Shown here: one piece after another, positions 8,844 to 17,972 of the stretch
How the letters are laid out: the number at the start of each line of letters is the position of its first letter
How positions within the stretch are numbered: position 1 is the stretch's first letter
From: an uncultured Lachnospiraceae bacterium
GTDB lineage: Bacteria > Bacillota > Clostridia > Lachnospirales > Lachnospiraceae
DNA: 64,000 bases
Direction: 5' to 3'
NCBI GenBank assembly: GCA_947174495.1
Contig: CAMWJC010000002.1
Location: forward strand, 1 to 64,000
Position numbers and translations under genes: made by a program
The notes under the pieces: generated by a model
What the model saw: the letters and a program-made list of their open reading frames with translations, nothing else
Database searches by the model: none
Told to the model about the DNA's origin: nothing

Positions 8844-9575
8844 TTAAAAATATACTTCCGGTTCATTCAGTATGATGTCCGTTATTCCCATCCTTTCCAG
8901 CGAAGCCAAATCCAGTCTTTTCCCTGTCGGCTTCTCCGGATAAAGGTGTCCTGTCATCCATGCCCTGACCGTATATCCGGCAAGTTCTTCTGCCGTTAAA
9001 TCCATCCCCCGCCAGAAAGGGTGCAGTGCTACAGCACCGCAGCCTCCTTTTAATTTGTACATACAGTCCGAAACCTTTGTATCCAAAATGCCAAGCTCTG
9101 CATCTTTATCTATTGTCCGCAGTCTTGCAAGCGATCCGGCATAGAACGTAGAATAGATGACCGCATTCTGCAGTCCCCGCCGATGTACGAGCTCTATAAT
9201 TTTTTCCTCCATCCCTGAATAAGGCCAGATGCTGTTTTTCAGTTCTATATTCAGCTTAAGTCCCGCCTTTAACCTCGGTTGCAACAGATCAAGTGTCTCC
9301 TCTATCGTAGGAATCGACTGTGATCGTCCGGTTCCGGCATCAATACAAAGTCGTTTAATCTGTGACAGGGTATAGTCTCTGACATATCCTGTTCCATCTG
9401 TCGTCCTGTCTACCCGTTCATCGTGGATAACGACCATCTCGCCATCTGAGGTCAGCTGAATGTCAAGCTCTATCCCCGTAAGCTGCATAATCTGTGCCGC
9501 TCTTTCAAATGCAAGCAGCGTATTTTCAGGATATCTCTGACTGCATCCCCTGTGCGCCCATACTTTCATATTCAT
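8844..9575 (-). CDS. Glycerophosphodiester phosphodiesterase
   Basis: 243 aa, cytosolic (no signal peptide). Hydrolyses glycerophosphodiesters to glycerol-3-phosphate and an alcohol. Family signatures: WAHRGCSQRYPENTLLAF (catalytic His-Arg), ELDIQLTSDGEMVVIHD (Glu/Asp metal site and second His), then DRTTDGTGYV and LNIELK. AAGGG lies 7 bases before the ATG. It sits between two cytidylyltransferase fusions, so it may recycle or supply glycerol-3-phosphate for CDP-glycerol-type donors (inference from context). Confidence 0.88.
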   Translation of the reverse strand: MNMKVWAHRGCSQRYPENTLLAFERAAQIMQLTGIELDIQLTSDGEMVVIHDERVDRTTDGTGYVRDYTLSQIKRLCIDAGTGRSQSIPTIEETLDLLQPRLKAGLKLNIELKNSIWPYSGMEEKIIELVHRRGLQNAVIYSTFYAGSLARLRTIDKDAELGILDTKVSDCMYKLKGGCGAVALHPFWRGMDLTAEELAGYTVRAWMTGHLYPEKPTGKRLDLASLERMGITDIILNEPEVYF

Positions 9576-9602
9576 GCATATCCCTTCTGTCCCGCCGTGT
9601 CT

Positions 9603-10946
9603 CTATTCCACCCGGCGTTTTTCCTGTTTAAGAAATTGTTCCATGATATCCGCCATGGCAATGGATATGCCGCGTGTCAGCTTAAAATCGCTCTTATCGT
9701 TCCCGTTTATCATATTTAAGAAATCTCTGATCTCGTAACGCAGCCCGTCTCCCAGAAATCTCTCTGAATACTTCTCCACACGTGCGGCATTCTCATAATG
9801 AATCTCAAAGTAGCTTGTCTTCCACCACGGTGCCTCCGCCACAATATAGCCCTTTGTTCCAGCGATCAGCAGCCGTCCATCAGACTTAACTCCTAGCCCG
9901 CAGGTCGTAGTCGCAATCCCCCGCGGAAATGTCAGGGAAGCCTTTGTAAAAAGGTCGAGCCCGTTTTTACCATGTATCGTATCAAAACGCAATTCACTGT
10001 AATCGATTCCAAACAGCTTGATTACAGGAAGCAGACAATAGCTGCCCAGCTCGATAAAACTCCCACCATAGCTTTGATCTGTCAATTCCCTGTTTTTTTC
10101 ATCCTCAAGCTTTGTAAAGCAGGCGTCGATATATCTAATATTTCCGATCATACCGCTGGCAGCAATTCCCATCAGCTTCTCAAAACCGGGACAGTACGCT
10201 GTTTTAATCCCCTCAAACAGTACCAACCGGTGTTCTTTTGCATAAGCAAACAACTCCTGAGCCTGCTGCTTTTTTAATACCATCGGTTTTTCGCACAACA
10301 CATGTTTTCCATGCTCCAGAGCCTCTTTTACATAGCCGTAATGCGTCTGATGGGGTGATGCAATATAGACGGCATCCACATTTTTATAAAATGTTTCAAC
10401 ATCCTCATAAGAATCAATCTCCCATTTAGCGGCAAACTTCCGTGCGCTCTCCTTATGCGGATTATATACGCCCTGCGTACTGACACCGCTGACCAGCTTC
10501 GCCTCCGGCATAAACCGCTCTGCAATCCTGCCCGTCCCGATTACACCAATCTTCTGAATCTTTCTGTTCTTCTCCCGAAGCATGGTACTTGATACATTTT
10601 TGGTCCGCTCCAGATAAACCACCCGGCAGTAATCGTTCATATAGTCAAACCGCCCTGTCCAATCCGAACCAATCGCAAAGATGTCTATATGGTACTTCTG
10701 GACATCACTCACCTTCTGCCCGTATGTCTCCTCTATGATAATCTCATCCGCAAAACCGGTCCTTTTGACATTCTCAATACGCGTAATCAGTGAATCCACA
10801 ACATTAAGCTTGCCTCTCTCCATATCATACTTTTCCGTCGTGACACCAACAATCAGGTAATCCCCCAGCGCCTTTGCCCTCTGCAAGAGCTTATAGTGTC
10901 CTTCATGGAAAAGATCGAATGTCCCATATGTAATTATTTTTGTCAT
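9603..10946 (-). CDS. Cytidylyltransferase fused to Gfo/Idh/MocA oxidoreductase
   Basis: 447 aa. Residues 1-135 are a glycerol-3-phosphate cytidylyltransferase-like domain: YGTFDLFHEGH (HxGH) and ERTKNVSSTML, corresponding to the RTxGISTT motif of TagD. Residues 137-447 are an NAD(P)-dependent Gfo/Idh/MocA oxidoreductase: GVIGTGRIAERF at the nucleotide fold, CEKPMV with the conserved lysine, and a C-terminal sheet domain. The joined protein could reduce or oxidise a small carbonyl/polyol compound and activate it with CTP in one polypeptide (inference). GGAGG precedes the ATG and the upstream stop is 19 bases away. Confidence 0.85.
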   Translation of the reverse strand: MTKIITYGTFDLFHEGHYKLLQRAKALGDYLIVGVTTEKYDMERGKLNVVDSLITRIENVKRTGFADEIIIEETYGQKVSDVQKYHIDIFAIGSDWTGRFDYMNDYCRVVYLERTKNVSSTMLREKNRKIQKIGVIGTGRIAERFMPEAKLVSGVSTQGVYNPHKESARKFAAKWEIDSYEDVETFYKNVDAVYIASPHQTHYGYVKEALEHGKHVLCEKPMVLKKQQAQELFAYAKEHRLVLFEGIKTAYCPGFEKLMGIAASGMIGNIRYIDACFTKLEDEKNRELTDQSYGGSFIELGSYCLLPVIKLFGIDYSELRFDTIHGKNGLDLFTKASLTFPRGIATTTCGLGVKSDGRLLIAGTKGYIVAEAPWWKTSYFEIHYENAARVEKYSERFLGDGLRYEIRDFLNMINGNDKSDFKLTRGISIAMADIMEQFLKQEKRRVE

Positions 10947-10965
10947 GCTCAGCTTCCTCCATTTT

Positions 10966-13530
10966 TCATGACAGTTTCTCCTTCACAAGATCATAGACAG
11001 TTCTGCCGCATGTTCCGTCTGTATTGGCATTAACTCTGGAAAATGCCTCAATCTGTTTACTTCTGTCAAATCGTTCTCCTGTAATCCGATCTTCCAAAAG
11101 ATCCTTCAGCGAATTGAATGCACTCTCCCGCAGGCCATACTGCATTTGCTCTGATTGTCTTGCAAAACCCGCCTCATGAGTCATTAACTCATTTTTATCC
11201 ATCACAATCTCTATTTCTCGCCATGCCATCGTACACAGGTCGATCTCATACAGCCTTCTCTTCGGCATATACCATATGCGCTGCACAGCCGATCCCTGCG
11301 GCAGATAGGTAACCGGGAAACCACCCATCCCCCATGAACTGAAATATCCGTTTTCCCCACGCATTTCAGATGTCACAGACTGCTCCCACGGTGTCATCTT
11401 TCCTGTCTTTCTGTCGAGAGTCAGATACATGTTGCCCCAGGCCGGTGACAAAACAATTGTCTCCTTTCCCTCCTGTCTGCATATCCTGAGATTACCAAAC
11501 GGTAATTCTTCACATAACGCATTATAGGGCCAGCTAATGCATCGAAACTCCTTTGGAATATCACCATACTCCGTCACGCTGCCTGTTTTGGGATTCCAGC
11601 ATGTGACTGTCATCCCATTAAACGGCAGCAGCCACAGCTCGTCTCCGTCAGGAATGATCTCATATGTGCCCAAATCGGATGCCGCTCCACTATGCAGCGT
11701 TCTCGTCTTTAATGTATTCATATCCATAAAGATAAAAAAGCCATCCAGTGGCGATGCAAACACAAGGTAGTTTTCATACGGTGCCATGCTGCCTGGAATC
11801 CAGTTTCCACCGCTTTCCCTTATCAGGAACGATCCGATTCCATCAATATAACAGAGCTTCTCTGTCCTAATATCGAATCTAATCAGATACGGATAACGAA
11901 ACAGCATCAAAAAGATATATTTTTCGTTATAGTAATACTTCGTAAATAAGGCCCCTTTTGCTGCTGTCCCGTTCTCCTTCAGAGCTACCTTGCGTATTAT
12001 TTGATCCTCTATGATCAGAATGTGTCTGGCATTACCGGGCAACACATAAATCTTATTCCCAATCTCCACTGCCTTTATATAATAGTCTCCACCAGCATAT
12101 TCGCATCCCAGATCCATATAAAATCTGTAATGGTAATCATTGTGCTCCGATATCCACAGCTGATTGTTTTTGGTAATCAGATATTTGTCATTTCCCCAAA
12201 TGTCAAATTGTGGTAGAATCCATTCCCCGCGCCAATCATCCTTCTGTGGCAGTGTATTGATCTCATCATTATCGAAAGTAAAAAGCGGCTTTCCCGCAAC
12301 ACCAAAAAGTGCGATAACGCTCGTCCAAGGATCACCGATATACACATCCGACAGCGCTATGGTATTTTCTATATCAGCCGTCTCATCTAAAATACCGATT
12401 TTCTCCTCTATAAACTCCTTTTTCAGTGCATCATACTGTGCCTTTTGATTGTTTCTGAGAGAAGCAAATGTGGCGTCTAAGAGCGGATGCGGACGCCATA
12501 AAAGGCAAGCGTCATCCTTTCCCTTAAAAATATCAAATACATATTTCATCCTTTTCAAAAAAAGGGCTGTATTTCTCAGCATTCCGTTAATGCTTGTATT
12601 ATAGAAATACACCTTCCTGCCCGCCATTTTCTCCTTCCATTCGGCCGGCGGCTCAGGCGGATTCGTACACTTATGTATGACACTGTCAAACTTTGGAGAT
12701 CCTAAAGGCAGAAACTTTTCATCCGGTATCCCCGCATCAAAAAACTTTCTATATCCTTGCGATTGAATCACGATGTAGTCTGCGTGGATATATGCAGGAC
12801 AGAGCGACAGCCCCTCCGACATACTTCCCGCTGTGGCATAATATGGAATGTAGACAAGACAGTCTGTATATTTTTTGAGATTATCGGAATAAAAAAAGGG
12901 ATGTACACTTGTCACATAATTTGCCTTGTCATAAGGATTATGGATAAAAATCATATCCGGATGATGATTTTCAAAATCAAACGCATCGAATCTGGTGATT
13001 GGAACATCCGACGGGAAAAGGTCGGCCTCATAGTGCTCTTTGCAAAAGCTCCCATCCGGATTTTTATCACAATAAGGAATGGGAATCACATAGGTATCAC
13101 AGTCAGGGTCTGCATCCGCTGCTCGCCACACACTCTCTAAGCTGTCCCACATGCTTGCTTTGTATGGCAGAAACACCGCTTCCACTCTCTGCCTTATATC
13201 CTTTTTCAGACTGTTTGAAATGTAAAGCAACTCCTGCTGTAGCTGCGTATATAAATTTTCAAAATCCTGCCTCTTTCCCTCTGCGCAACGGGCATGAATC
13301 AGATAGACCAGCTCGCAGTATTCTTCCAGAAGTGTTACGACCGGATGATGCTCCCCCTCCACCTGCTCGACCTGCGTACCAATAGAAATAGCTGCGTTCT
13401 GACAGTCTACAAGGAGCGTTTGCGCAGTCTCTATTTCATTCCTATCGATATACTTTTTGATCTGTTCATGCGCCTGCTGCATTTGCTCAACCAGCTGTTC
13501 TGCCTGCCGCATCTGTGCTCTTCTCATCAT
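10966..13530 (-). CDS. CDP-glycerol phosphotransferase-like GT-B protein with C-terminal propeller-like region
   Basis: 854 aa. Residues 1-110 are helical and coiled-coil-like (Gln/Glu rich). Residues about 115-420 resemble the TagB/TagF glycerophosphotransferase fold: IPYYATAG, LPLGSPKFDSV, LLWRPHPLLD (the RxHP-type motif, 346-349), and SDVYIGDPWTSV (394-405) in place of the usual SDVLITDYSS. Residues about 440-790 contain repeated short beta segments with Trp/Tyr and DRKTGK or NPKTGS turns, suggesting a beta-propeller. That combination is unusual; the propeller may bind the glycan acceptor (inference). No signal peptide. AAGGAG precedes the ATG, and an internal promoter lies just upstream. 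Confidence 0.65.
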   Translation of the reverse strand: MMRRAQMRQAEQLVEQMQQAHEQIKKYIDRNEIETAQTLLVDCQNAAISIGTQVEQVEGEHHPVVTLLEEYCELVYLIHARCAEGKRQDFENLYTQLQQELLYISNSLKKDIRQRVEAVFLPYKASMWDSLESVWRAADADPDCDTYVIPIPYCDKNPDGSFCKEHYEADLFPSDVPITRFDAFDFENHHPDMIFIHNPYDKANYVTSVHPFFYSDNLKKYTDCLVYIPYYATAGSMSEGLSLCPAYIHADYIVIQSQGYRKFFDAGIPDEKFLPLGSPKFDSVIHKCTNPPEPPAEWKEKMAGRKVYFYNTSINGMLRNTALFLKRMKYVFDIFKGKDDACLLWRPHPLLDATFASLRNNQKAQYDALKKEFIEEKIGILDETADIENTIALSDVYIGDPWTSVIALFGVAGKPLFTFDNDEINTLPQKDDWRGEWILPQFDIWGNDKYLITKNNQLWISEHNDYHYRFYMDLGCEYAGGDYYIKAVEIGNKIYVLPGNARHILIIEDQIIRKVALKENGTAAKGALFTKYYYNEKYIFLMLFRYPYLIRFDIRTEKLCYIDGIGSFLIRESGGNWIPGSMAPYENYLVFASPLDGFFIFMDMNTLKTRTLHSGAASDLGTYEIIPDGDELWLLPFNGMTVTCWNPKTGSVTEYGDIPKEFRCISWPYNALCEELPFGNLRICRQEGKETIVLSPAWGNMYLTLDRKTGKMTPWEQSVTSEMRGENGYFSSWGMGGFPVTYLPQGSAVQRIWYMPKRRLYEIDLCTMAWREIEIVMDKNELMTHEAGFARQSEQMQYGLRESAFNSLKDLLEDRITGERFDRSKQIEAFSRVNANTDGTCGRTVYDLVKEKLS

Positions 13531-13578
13531 TTCAAAACCACTCCTTCAAGTAGGGATAGAAAGCATTATTTCATACGG

Positions 13579-13607
13579 ATTATACACTACATATCTGATT
13601 TTGTCGA
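13579..13607 (-). promoter_or_regulatory. Internal sigma-A-like promoter in the glycan island
   Basis: Minus strand: TCGACA (13607-13602), a 17-base spacer, TATAAT (13584-13579). It lies in the 115-base gap upstream of the propeller protein gene, one of the few sizeable gaps in the island, and would drive the genes from 13530 leftwards independently of the sigma-28-like promoter at 26.9 kb. Confidence 0.6.
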
Positions 13608-13645
13608 TGTTATGGCAAACATTTTCAGAAATGTGAAGCCGCATT

Positions 13646-14995
13646 TTATTTTTCGTTCATTCTGAATAATTGTAAATCTCTCCCTAGTGTATAAAAAACG
13701 ACCCTCTCTCTTAAAACTCCAAGCTCCAGCAGCTGTGTCTCCATTTTCTGTGCTACATTCTTATTTGCAATGACAAAAACTGCATCCGGGTATTTACGAA
13801 CTGCTTCTTCGGGAGACATGATAGTCACGCCATTCAAGTGCCTGCCTTGAACGGCTTTTTGATTATCGCAATAGGACAGTATACGCCCTATGCAAAGCAT
13901 ATGAGACAAGCCGCAAAAAAACTGCCCCCATACGCCGCTACCAAAAATAACAACTTCTTTGTTTTTTATCTGATCCCTTAAACGATAGAATGTATTTCTT
14001 GTACATTCATGCTCCTCTGTAACCTGATCATAAAAAACTTTTGAACTTTGCAAGAATACCTGTAGCTTCTCCCATTGCTCCTTATTCACCATATCTTCCT
14101 CTAGTAGCTTTCCCTCTGATACTGCCCTTAAAAATCTGTCTTGCAACTCCTTTATATGTGCATCAGCCTGCTGCCAATATTCTCCGGAAGCTGCCATAAT
14201 TTGGAATCTTCCAATACACTGTGCCAACATTCTCTGGTAATATACACTGACCCACTCTCTGCTCTTTCCCTTCAGGAACTTTGCACTATAAGCATATTCC
14301 TCTGCAATATAAGAAAATCCCTTCGGATTATAGATCGAGGAATTTGCATTATCCTGCCGATACAAATATACTGTCTTTTTCAGATAAACAGCACTCCGTG
14401 CCGAACTAATTGTCTGTAATAAAAAACCCTGATCCTGAAATGCTGCTCCTAAAGACTCGTTCAGCCGAATCTCTTTTATAAAATTTTTCTTATAAATACC
14501 TGTCCATAAATAAATATCCTGCATCAACAACTTGGGACATTCACAAGGCGCAATCACTATACCATACACAGAATCATCGTAAAAAACTCTTCGCATGGGC
14601 ACCCGGATGCTTTCCGCTCCCCTTGTCTCAAAAAGAGCCTCCACGCCGCCCTTCACATAATCCGCCTCTGTCTCCACAGCTTTTTGGTAAAGGCACTCAA
14701 ACATATCCGGAACTATCACATCATCCGTTTCAACGATTCCTATGTACTCCCCCCTCGCCATGGAAATTCCCAAATTCATCTGATAGCCATAACTTCTTTT
14801 TTCAGATAGAACAACCTTAATTCTGTTATCCTTTTTTTCATATTCCCTCAGGAGCTCCAGTGTGCCGTCCGTGCTTCCCGCATCAATTGCAAGAATTTCC
14901 ATATCCTGAAGCGTTTGGTTGATGACACTGTCCATACATTGTGATATATAAGATGCTACATTCAGAGAGGGCATGATTACTGTTATTTTACACAT
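13646..14995 (-). CDS. GT2 glycosyltransferase with C-terminal Rossmann-like domain
   Basis: 449 aa. N-terminal GT-A domain of family 2: ITVIMPSLNVASYI, the AIDAGSTDGT nucleotide motif, and VETDD as the DxD metal site near residue 90. Residues about 335-445 are the island's add-on (VVIFGSGVWGQFF, SYCDNQ, VFVIANKNV). Inverting transfer from a nucleotide sugar is expected; donor and acceptor are unknown. The ATG overlaps the stop of the upstream phosphotransferase gene by 13 bases. Confidence 0.85.
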   Translation of the reverse strand: MCKITVIMPSLNVASYISQCMDSVINQTLQDMEILAIDAGSTDGTLELLREYEKKDNRIKVVLSEKRSYGYQMNLGISMARGEYIGIVETDDVIVPDMFECLYQKAVETEADYVKGGVEALFETRGAESIRVPMRRVFYDDSVYGIVIAPCECPKLLMQDIYLWTGIYKKNFIKEIRLNESLGAAFQDQGFLLQTISSARSAVYLKKTVYLYRQDNANSSIYNPKGFSYIAEEYAYSAKFLKGKSREWVSVYYQRMLAQCIGRFQIMAASGEYWQQADAHIKELQDRFLRAVSEGKLLEEDMVNKEQWEKLQVFLQSSKVFYDQVTEEHECTRNTFYRLRDQIKNKEVVIFGSGVWGQFFCGLSHMLCIGRILSYCDNQKAVQGRHLNGVTIMSPEEAVRKYPDAVFVIANKNVAQKMETQLLELGVLRERVVFYTLGRDLQLFRMNEK

Positions 14996-16611
14996 AGCCT
15001 ATTGCATACTCCTTTTTCCATTTCATTACCTCTAACCAAATCCAAAATAAATCCCGCAGCCCTTTCACTTGCATGACCGTCCTCATGAACACCATATTTT
15101 TCCATGAAAGTATCAACTCTCCGATCATATTCTTCCTTTCTAAAATTATAAATATTTTGTACCAATTTTTCGTTATCTTCAGCTATATCAAAAGGCAAGC
15201 TGTCATAATCTATCAACAACCCTCTCTCTCCATCTATATATTCCTTCCTGTCCGGTGCGTATAAAAAAACAGTTTTTTTCACAAAAGCCGGCTCAAACAT
15301 AATACTTGAATAATCAGTAATCATGATATCAGATGCCGCTACCAATTCCTCACTGTCATCATAACCTGTTACATTATGGACAAACTGTGGCAGTTCATAC
15401 TCCTTAGGCAGTTTATTTCTCGTTGGATGCAACCGCAATAAAATTTCCCATTTCCCTCCAAATCGTTTTTCAACCGCCTGTTTTAGACTGCTGAAATCAA
15501 TACTCGTCAGTTCCAAAACATCTTTACAAACATCATATCTATCCCCTTCAACTCTAAAGGTCGGAGCATACAGTATTGTATGAATTATCCGATCTATCCC
15601 ATATATCCCATATATTTTTTCCTTCATCTCATTTTCCCTAAACAAAATATCCGAACGGGGAGAACCGACATATACCGCCTCTCCTTTAAAATCAAATCCT
15701 TCCCTGCACGTCTTTTCATCAAACGGACTTCCTACAAATATGTAATCCATAAGCTCTCCGTTTCTTTCCCATTCCTCTACCCGTACCTGCTCCTTTCTAA
15801 ATGCATGAAGTGTCTTCCCAAAGCTTTTTAATGTCACGGCAGCCCAATGCTTTATTTGTATATAACACTGATCCTCTCTTTTTATCAACTCTTTCGGAAC
15901 CGGATGTTCCATAATCCAAAATCCTGCTGTCTGCATTTCCTCTACATATTGCCTAACATTATTCTGATATACAACCCTAATACCTTCCGGCACGAATACC
16001 GTTGCATTATCAACTATCCATACAATATCCAAGTCGTTTGTCCGTGACAGCAGTACTTCTGCAATTGCTCTACCGTGCCCGCAATATCGTCCCATTGTGC
16101 GAAACACAAGCTTTTTGTGTTCAATCGGTAATTCCATGCTTTCTCTTGCATATTTTTCTACTGAATAATCATCTATAGCAACTTTTTCCTTTTCATTGGC
16201 ACACATGATAAGTGCGATATAAATATTACAAATACCTTTTTGCATTAGACTATCTACTATTTCTTCATAATAGTTTATACTTGAAACGACTACTGCAATT
16301 TCCTCTTTCCTATATTTTTCAAAAATATCTTCTCCAACAATATACTGATATGTAAAACTTTTATCAGATGCATAAAAACTATAATCCGCTACACAAATCT
16401 TATGCTTCCACTTATCGGTATCTATCACTGCTTCTATAGTAATGTTTTTCATATATCTATCTAAAAGCATATCAAGCAATGCCCCTGCTCCGTATACAAA
16501 AACCTTTTTCCCTTCTAATTCTGCCATAAATTGTTTCCATGTTTGTTTATTCCATGATTCACATCGGGAAATATGCCTGCCCTGTTCCAATGCCTTATAA
16601 AAACTGTTCAT
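14983..16611 (-). CDS. Rossmann-like domain + CDP-glycerol glycerophosphotransferase (TagB/TagF-like)
   Basis: 542 aa. Residues about 30-140 carry the add-on (KVFVYGAGALLDML, AVIDTDKW, AVVVSSINYY). Residues about 165-530 are a teichoic-acid-type phosphotransferase: LVFRTMGRYCGHGRAI, YAPTFR, LLRLHPT, ASDIMITDYSSIMFEPAF and YGVHEDGHASERAA. These enzymes move a phospho-polyol from CDP-polyol to a glycan or growing chain at the inner membrane face. With the two cytidylyltransferases this is the best evidence that the island product contains phosphodiester-linked groups. GGAGGG site upstream. Confidence 0.87.
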   Translation of the reverse strand: MNSFYKALEQGRHISRCESWNKQTWKQFMAELEGKKVFVYGAGALLDMLLDRYMKNITIEAVIDTDKWKHKICVADYSFYASDKSFTYQYIVGEDIFEKYRKEEIAVVVSSINYYEEIVDSLMQKGICNIYIALIMCANEKEKVAIDDYSVEKYARESMELPIEHKKLVFRTMGRYCGHGRAIAEVLLSRTNDLDIVWIVDNATVFVPEGIRVVYQNNVRQYVEEMQTAGFWIMEHPVPKELIKREDQCYIQIKHWAAVTLKSFGKTLHAFRKEQVRVEEWERNGELMDYIFVGSPFDEKTCREGFDFKGEAVYVGSPRSDILFRENEMKEKIYGIYGIDRIIHTILYAPTFRVEGDRYDVCKDVLELTSIDFSSLKQAVEKRFGGKWEILLRLHPTRNKLPKEYELPQFVHNVTGYDDSEELVAASDIMITDYSSIMFEPAFVKKTVFLYAPDRKEYIDGERGLLIDYDSLPFDIAEDNEKLVQNIYNFRKEEYDRRVDTFMEKYGVHEDGHASERAAGFILDLVRGNEMEKGVCNRLCVK

Positions 16612-16657
16612 CCTAATCCCTCCAATGGCGCTATCACTTTACAAAATACTATTCTTA

Positions 16658-17461
16658 CTAAGCATCCTTAAATAATTTAAAGAATCTTTCCTTTAGCAAC
16701 CACCATATTACATACTTCTCACTTTGAAAAAGATATCTCAATTTAGTGATATTATTATTTCCAAAACTCAGTTCTGATGACTGATCTTCCTTATGAAATA
16801 TCTCTGCATCATCAACATATGCTTGTTTTAAACCTTTCATCCGGCACATTAAATACAAAATTTTCTCTTCACAATACAGAAATGTTCCTGAATAAAAACC
16901 TTTATAATATTCAAAAAAATCCGGTGTAAACATTAATGCACATCCATGAAGTATATATTTATACTCATCTGATACAAGTGGAAAATCAAAACAGCAACCT
17001 CTTAATTTTGTAAAATGATTCATATAAATGCTTAAATTATCCCTAAGAGAAAAATTTTCTTTGTATTGATATTGGATTCCTTCTTCTAAAAGAACCTTGC
17101 TTCCAATGACTGCCACGCTCTTTTGATGGGAATTAACCAACTTATCAATATAATCCTTCTGTATAAAAAGAGTATCATTATTTACTACTAACACATAATC
17201 TGCTTTTAACCGCTTTCGTGCATAATGTATTCCAACATTATTTCCTTTTGCATATCCTAAGTTTTTATGAGTCTGCAAAATATGTATCTGATTTTTCCCC
17301 TTACAGGTCTTGCTTATTTTCTTTATTGAATCATTATCAGAACCATTATCCACAACTACAATTCCACATAGCGAATAATCCATCTTTTCAATGCTCTCAA
17401 TACATTCATTCGTATCCTTATAATTCAAATAATTCAATATCACAATTGCAACTCTCTTCAC
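16658..17461 (-). CDS. GT2 glycosyltransferase (rhamnosyltransferase-like)
   Basis: About 267 aa, family 2 GT-A fold: VAIVILNYLNY, VVVDNGSDND, HKNLGYAKGNNVGI and VLVVNNDT as the DxD-equivalent, then HGCALMFTPDFF and an aromatic C-terminus (IWWLLKERFF) that may touch the membrane. Start taken as the GTG at 17461, which shares its G with the TAG stop of the upstream gene (TAGTG) and has GGAG 9 bases before it; an upstream in-frame GTG at 17476 has worse spacing. No Rossmann add-on of its own, but the coupled upstream gene encodes exactly that domain alone. Confidence 0.85.
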   Translation of the reverse strand: MKRVAIVILNYLNYKDTNECIESIEKMDYSLCGIVVVDNGSDNDSIKKISKTCKGKNQIHILQTHKNLGYAKGNNVGIHYARKRLKADYVLVVNNDTLFIQKDYIDKLVNSHQKSVAVIGSKVLLEEGIQYQYKENFSLRDNLSIYMNHFTKLRGCCFDFPLVSDEYKYILHGCALMFTPDFFEYYKGFYSGTFLYCEEKILYLMCRMKGLKQAYVDDAEIFHKEDQSSELSFGNNNITKLRYLFQSEKYVIWWLLKERFFKLFKDA

Positions 17462-17925
17462 TAACACTTTCTCCACACCTCTGCAAGATTGATAATCGGG
17501 CAGTCTAACTTGCCTGAAAGTTTCTGCTGTATACCATCATACTCATCAACAACAGTCACCAATACAATGTCCATTAACGGCAGGTTATCATCCGGACTAA
17601 AAATATGAATATTTTCAAAGACACTGGTACACGATATTCTATCTATAATGCAGCACACATTAACTTCTTCTTTTAAAAGCTCTCTTATTACATTTTTTCC
17701 TATCTTCCCATTTCCATAAACGGCAATCCTACTCCCTCTCTCAATTGGCAATATATCTGTAAACTTTATTCCCTTTTCTATCATATCTAACATATATTCT
17801 GACTGCTGAAGTCTACATATTTTCTTGTCTTTATTTTTTCCAATTGCTTTCGCGGAAATATACATTAATACAACTATAACTGCCGCATTCACTAGCTTTT
17901 TTAACAAATAACTTAAATGTTTCAT
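17461..17925 (-). CDS. Membrane-anchored stand-alone Rossmann-like domain protein
   Basis: 154 aa. Residues about 10-26 form one hydrophobic segment (LVNAAVIVVLMYISAKA). Residues about 62-150 are the same add-on domain fused elsewhere in this island (RIAVYGNGKIGKNVI, CCIIDR, IVLVTVVDEYDG). No catalytic domain follows. It is translationally coupled to the GT2 gene behind it, the one clear GT2 of the island core that lacks the domain in cis, so it may serve that enzyme in trans at the membrane (inference). The second ATG (17925) is preferred for its GGAG spacing. Confidence 0.65.
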   Translation of the reverse strand: MKHLSYLLKKLVNAAVIVVLMYISAKAIGKNKDKKICRLQQSEYMLDMIEKGIKFTDILPIERGSRIAVYGNGKIGKNVIRELLKEEVNVCCIIDRISCTSVFENIHIFSPDDNLPLMDIVLVTVVDEYDGIQQKLSGKLDCPIINLAEVWRKC

Positions 17926-17972
17926 CTGCATTTCTCCATTATCATGATAATTTTCGATCTGATATCTTCGAG

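Noticed and set aside
9603..10946. Counting the Gfo/Idh domain as another copy of the island's add-on
   Set aside because: It is a full-length two-domain oxidoreductase with the EKP motif, a different family from the ~95-residue module.
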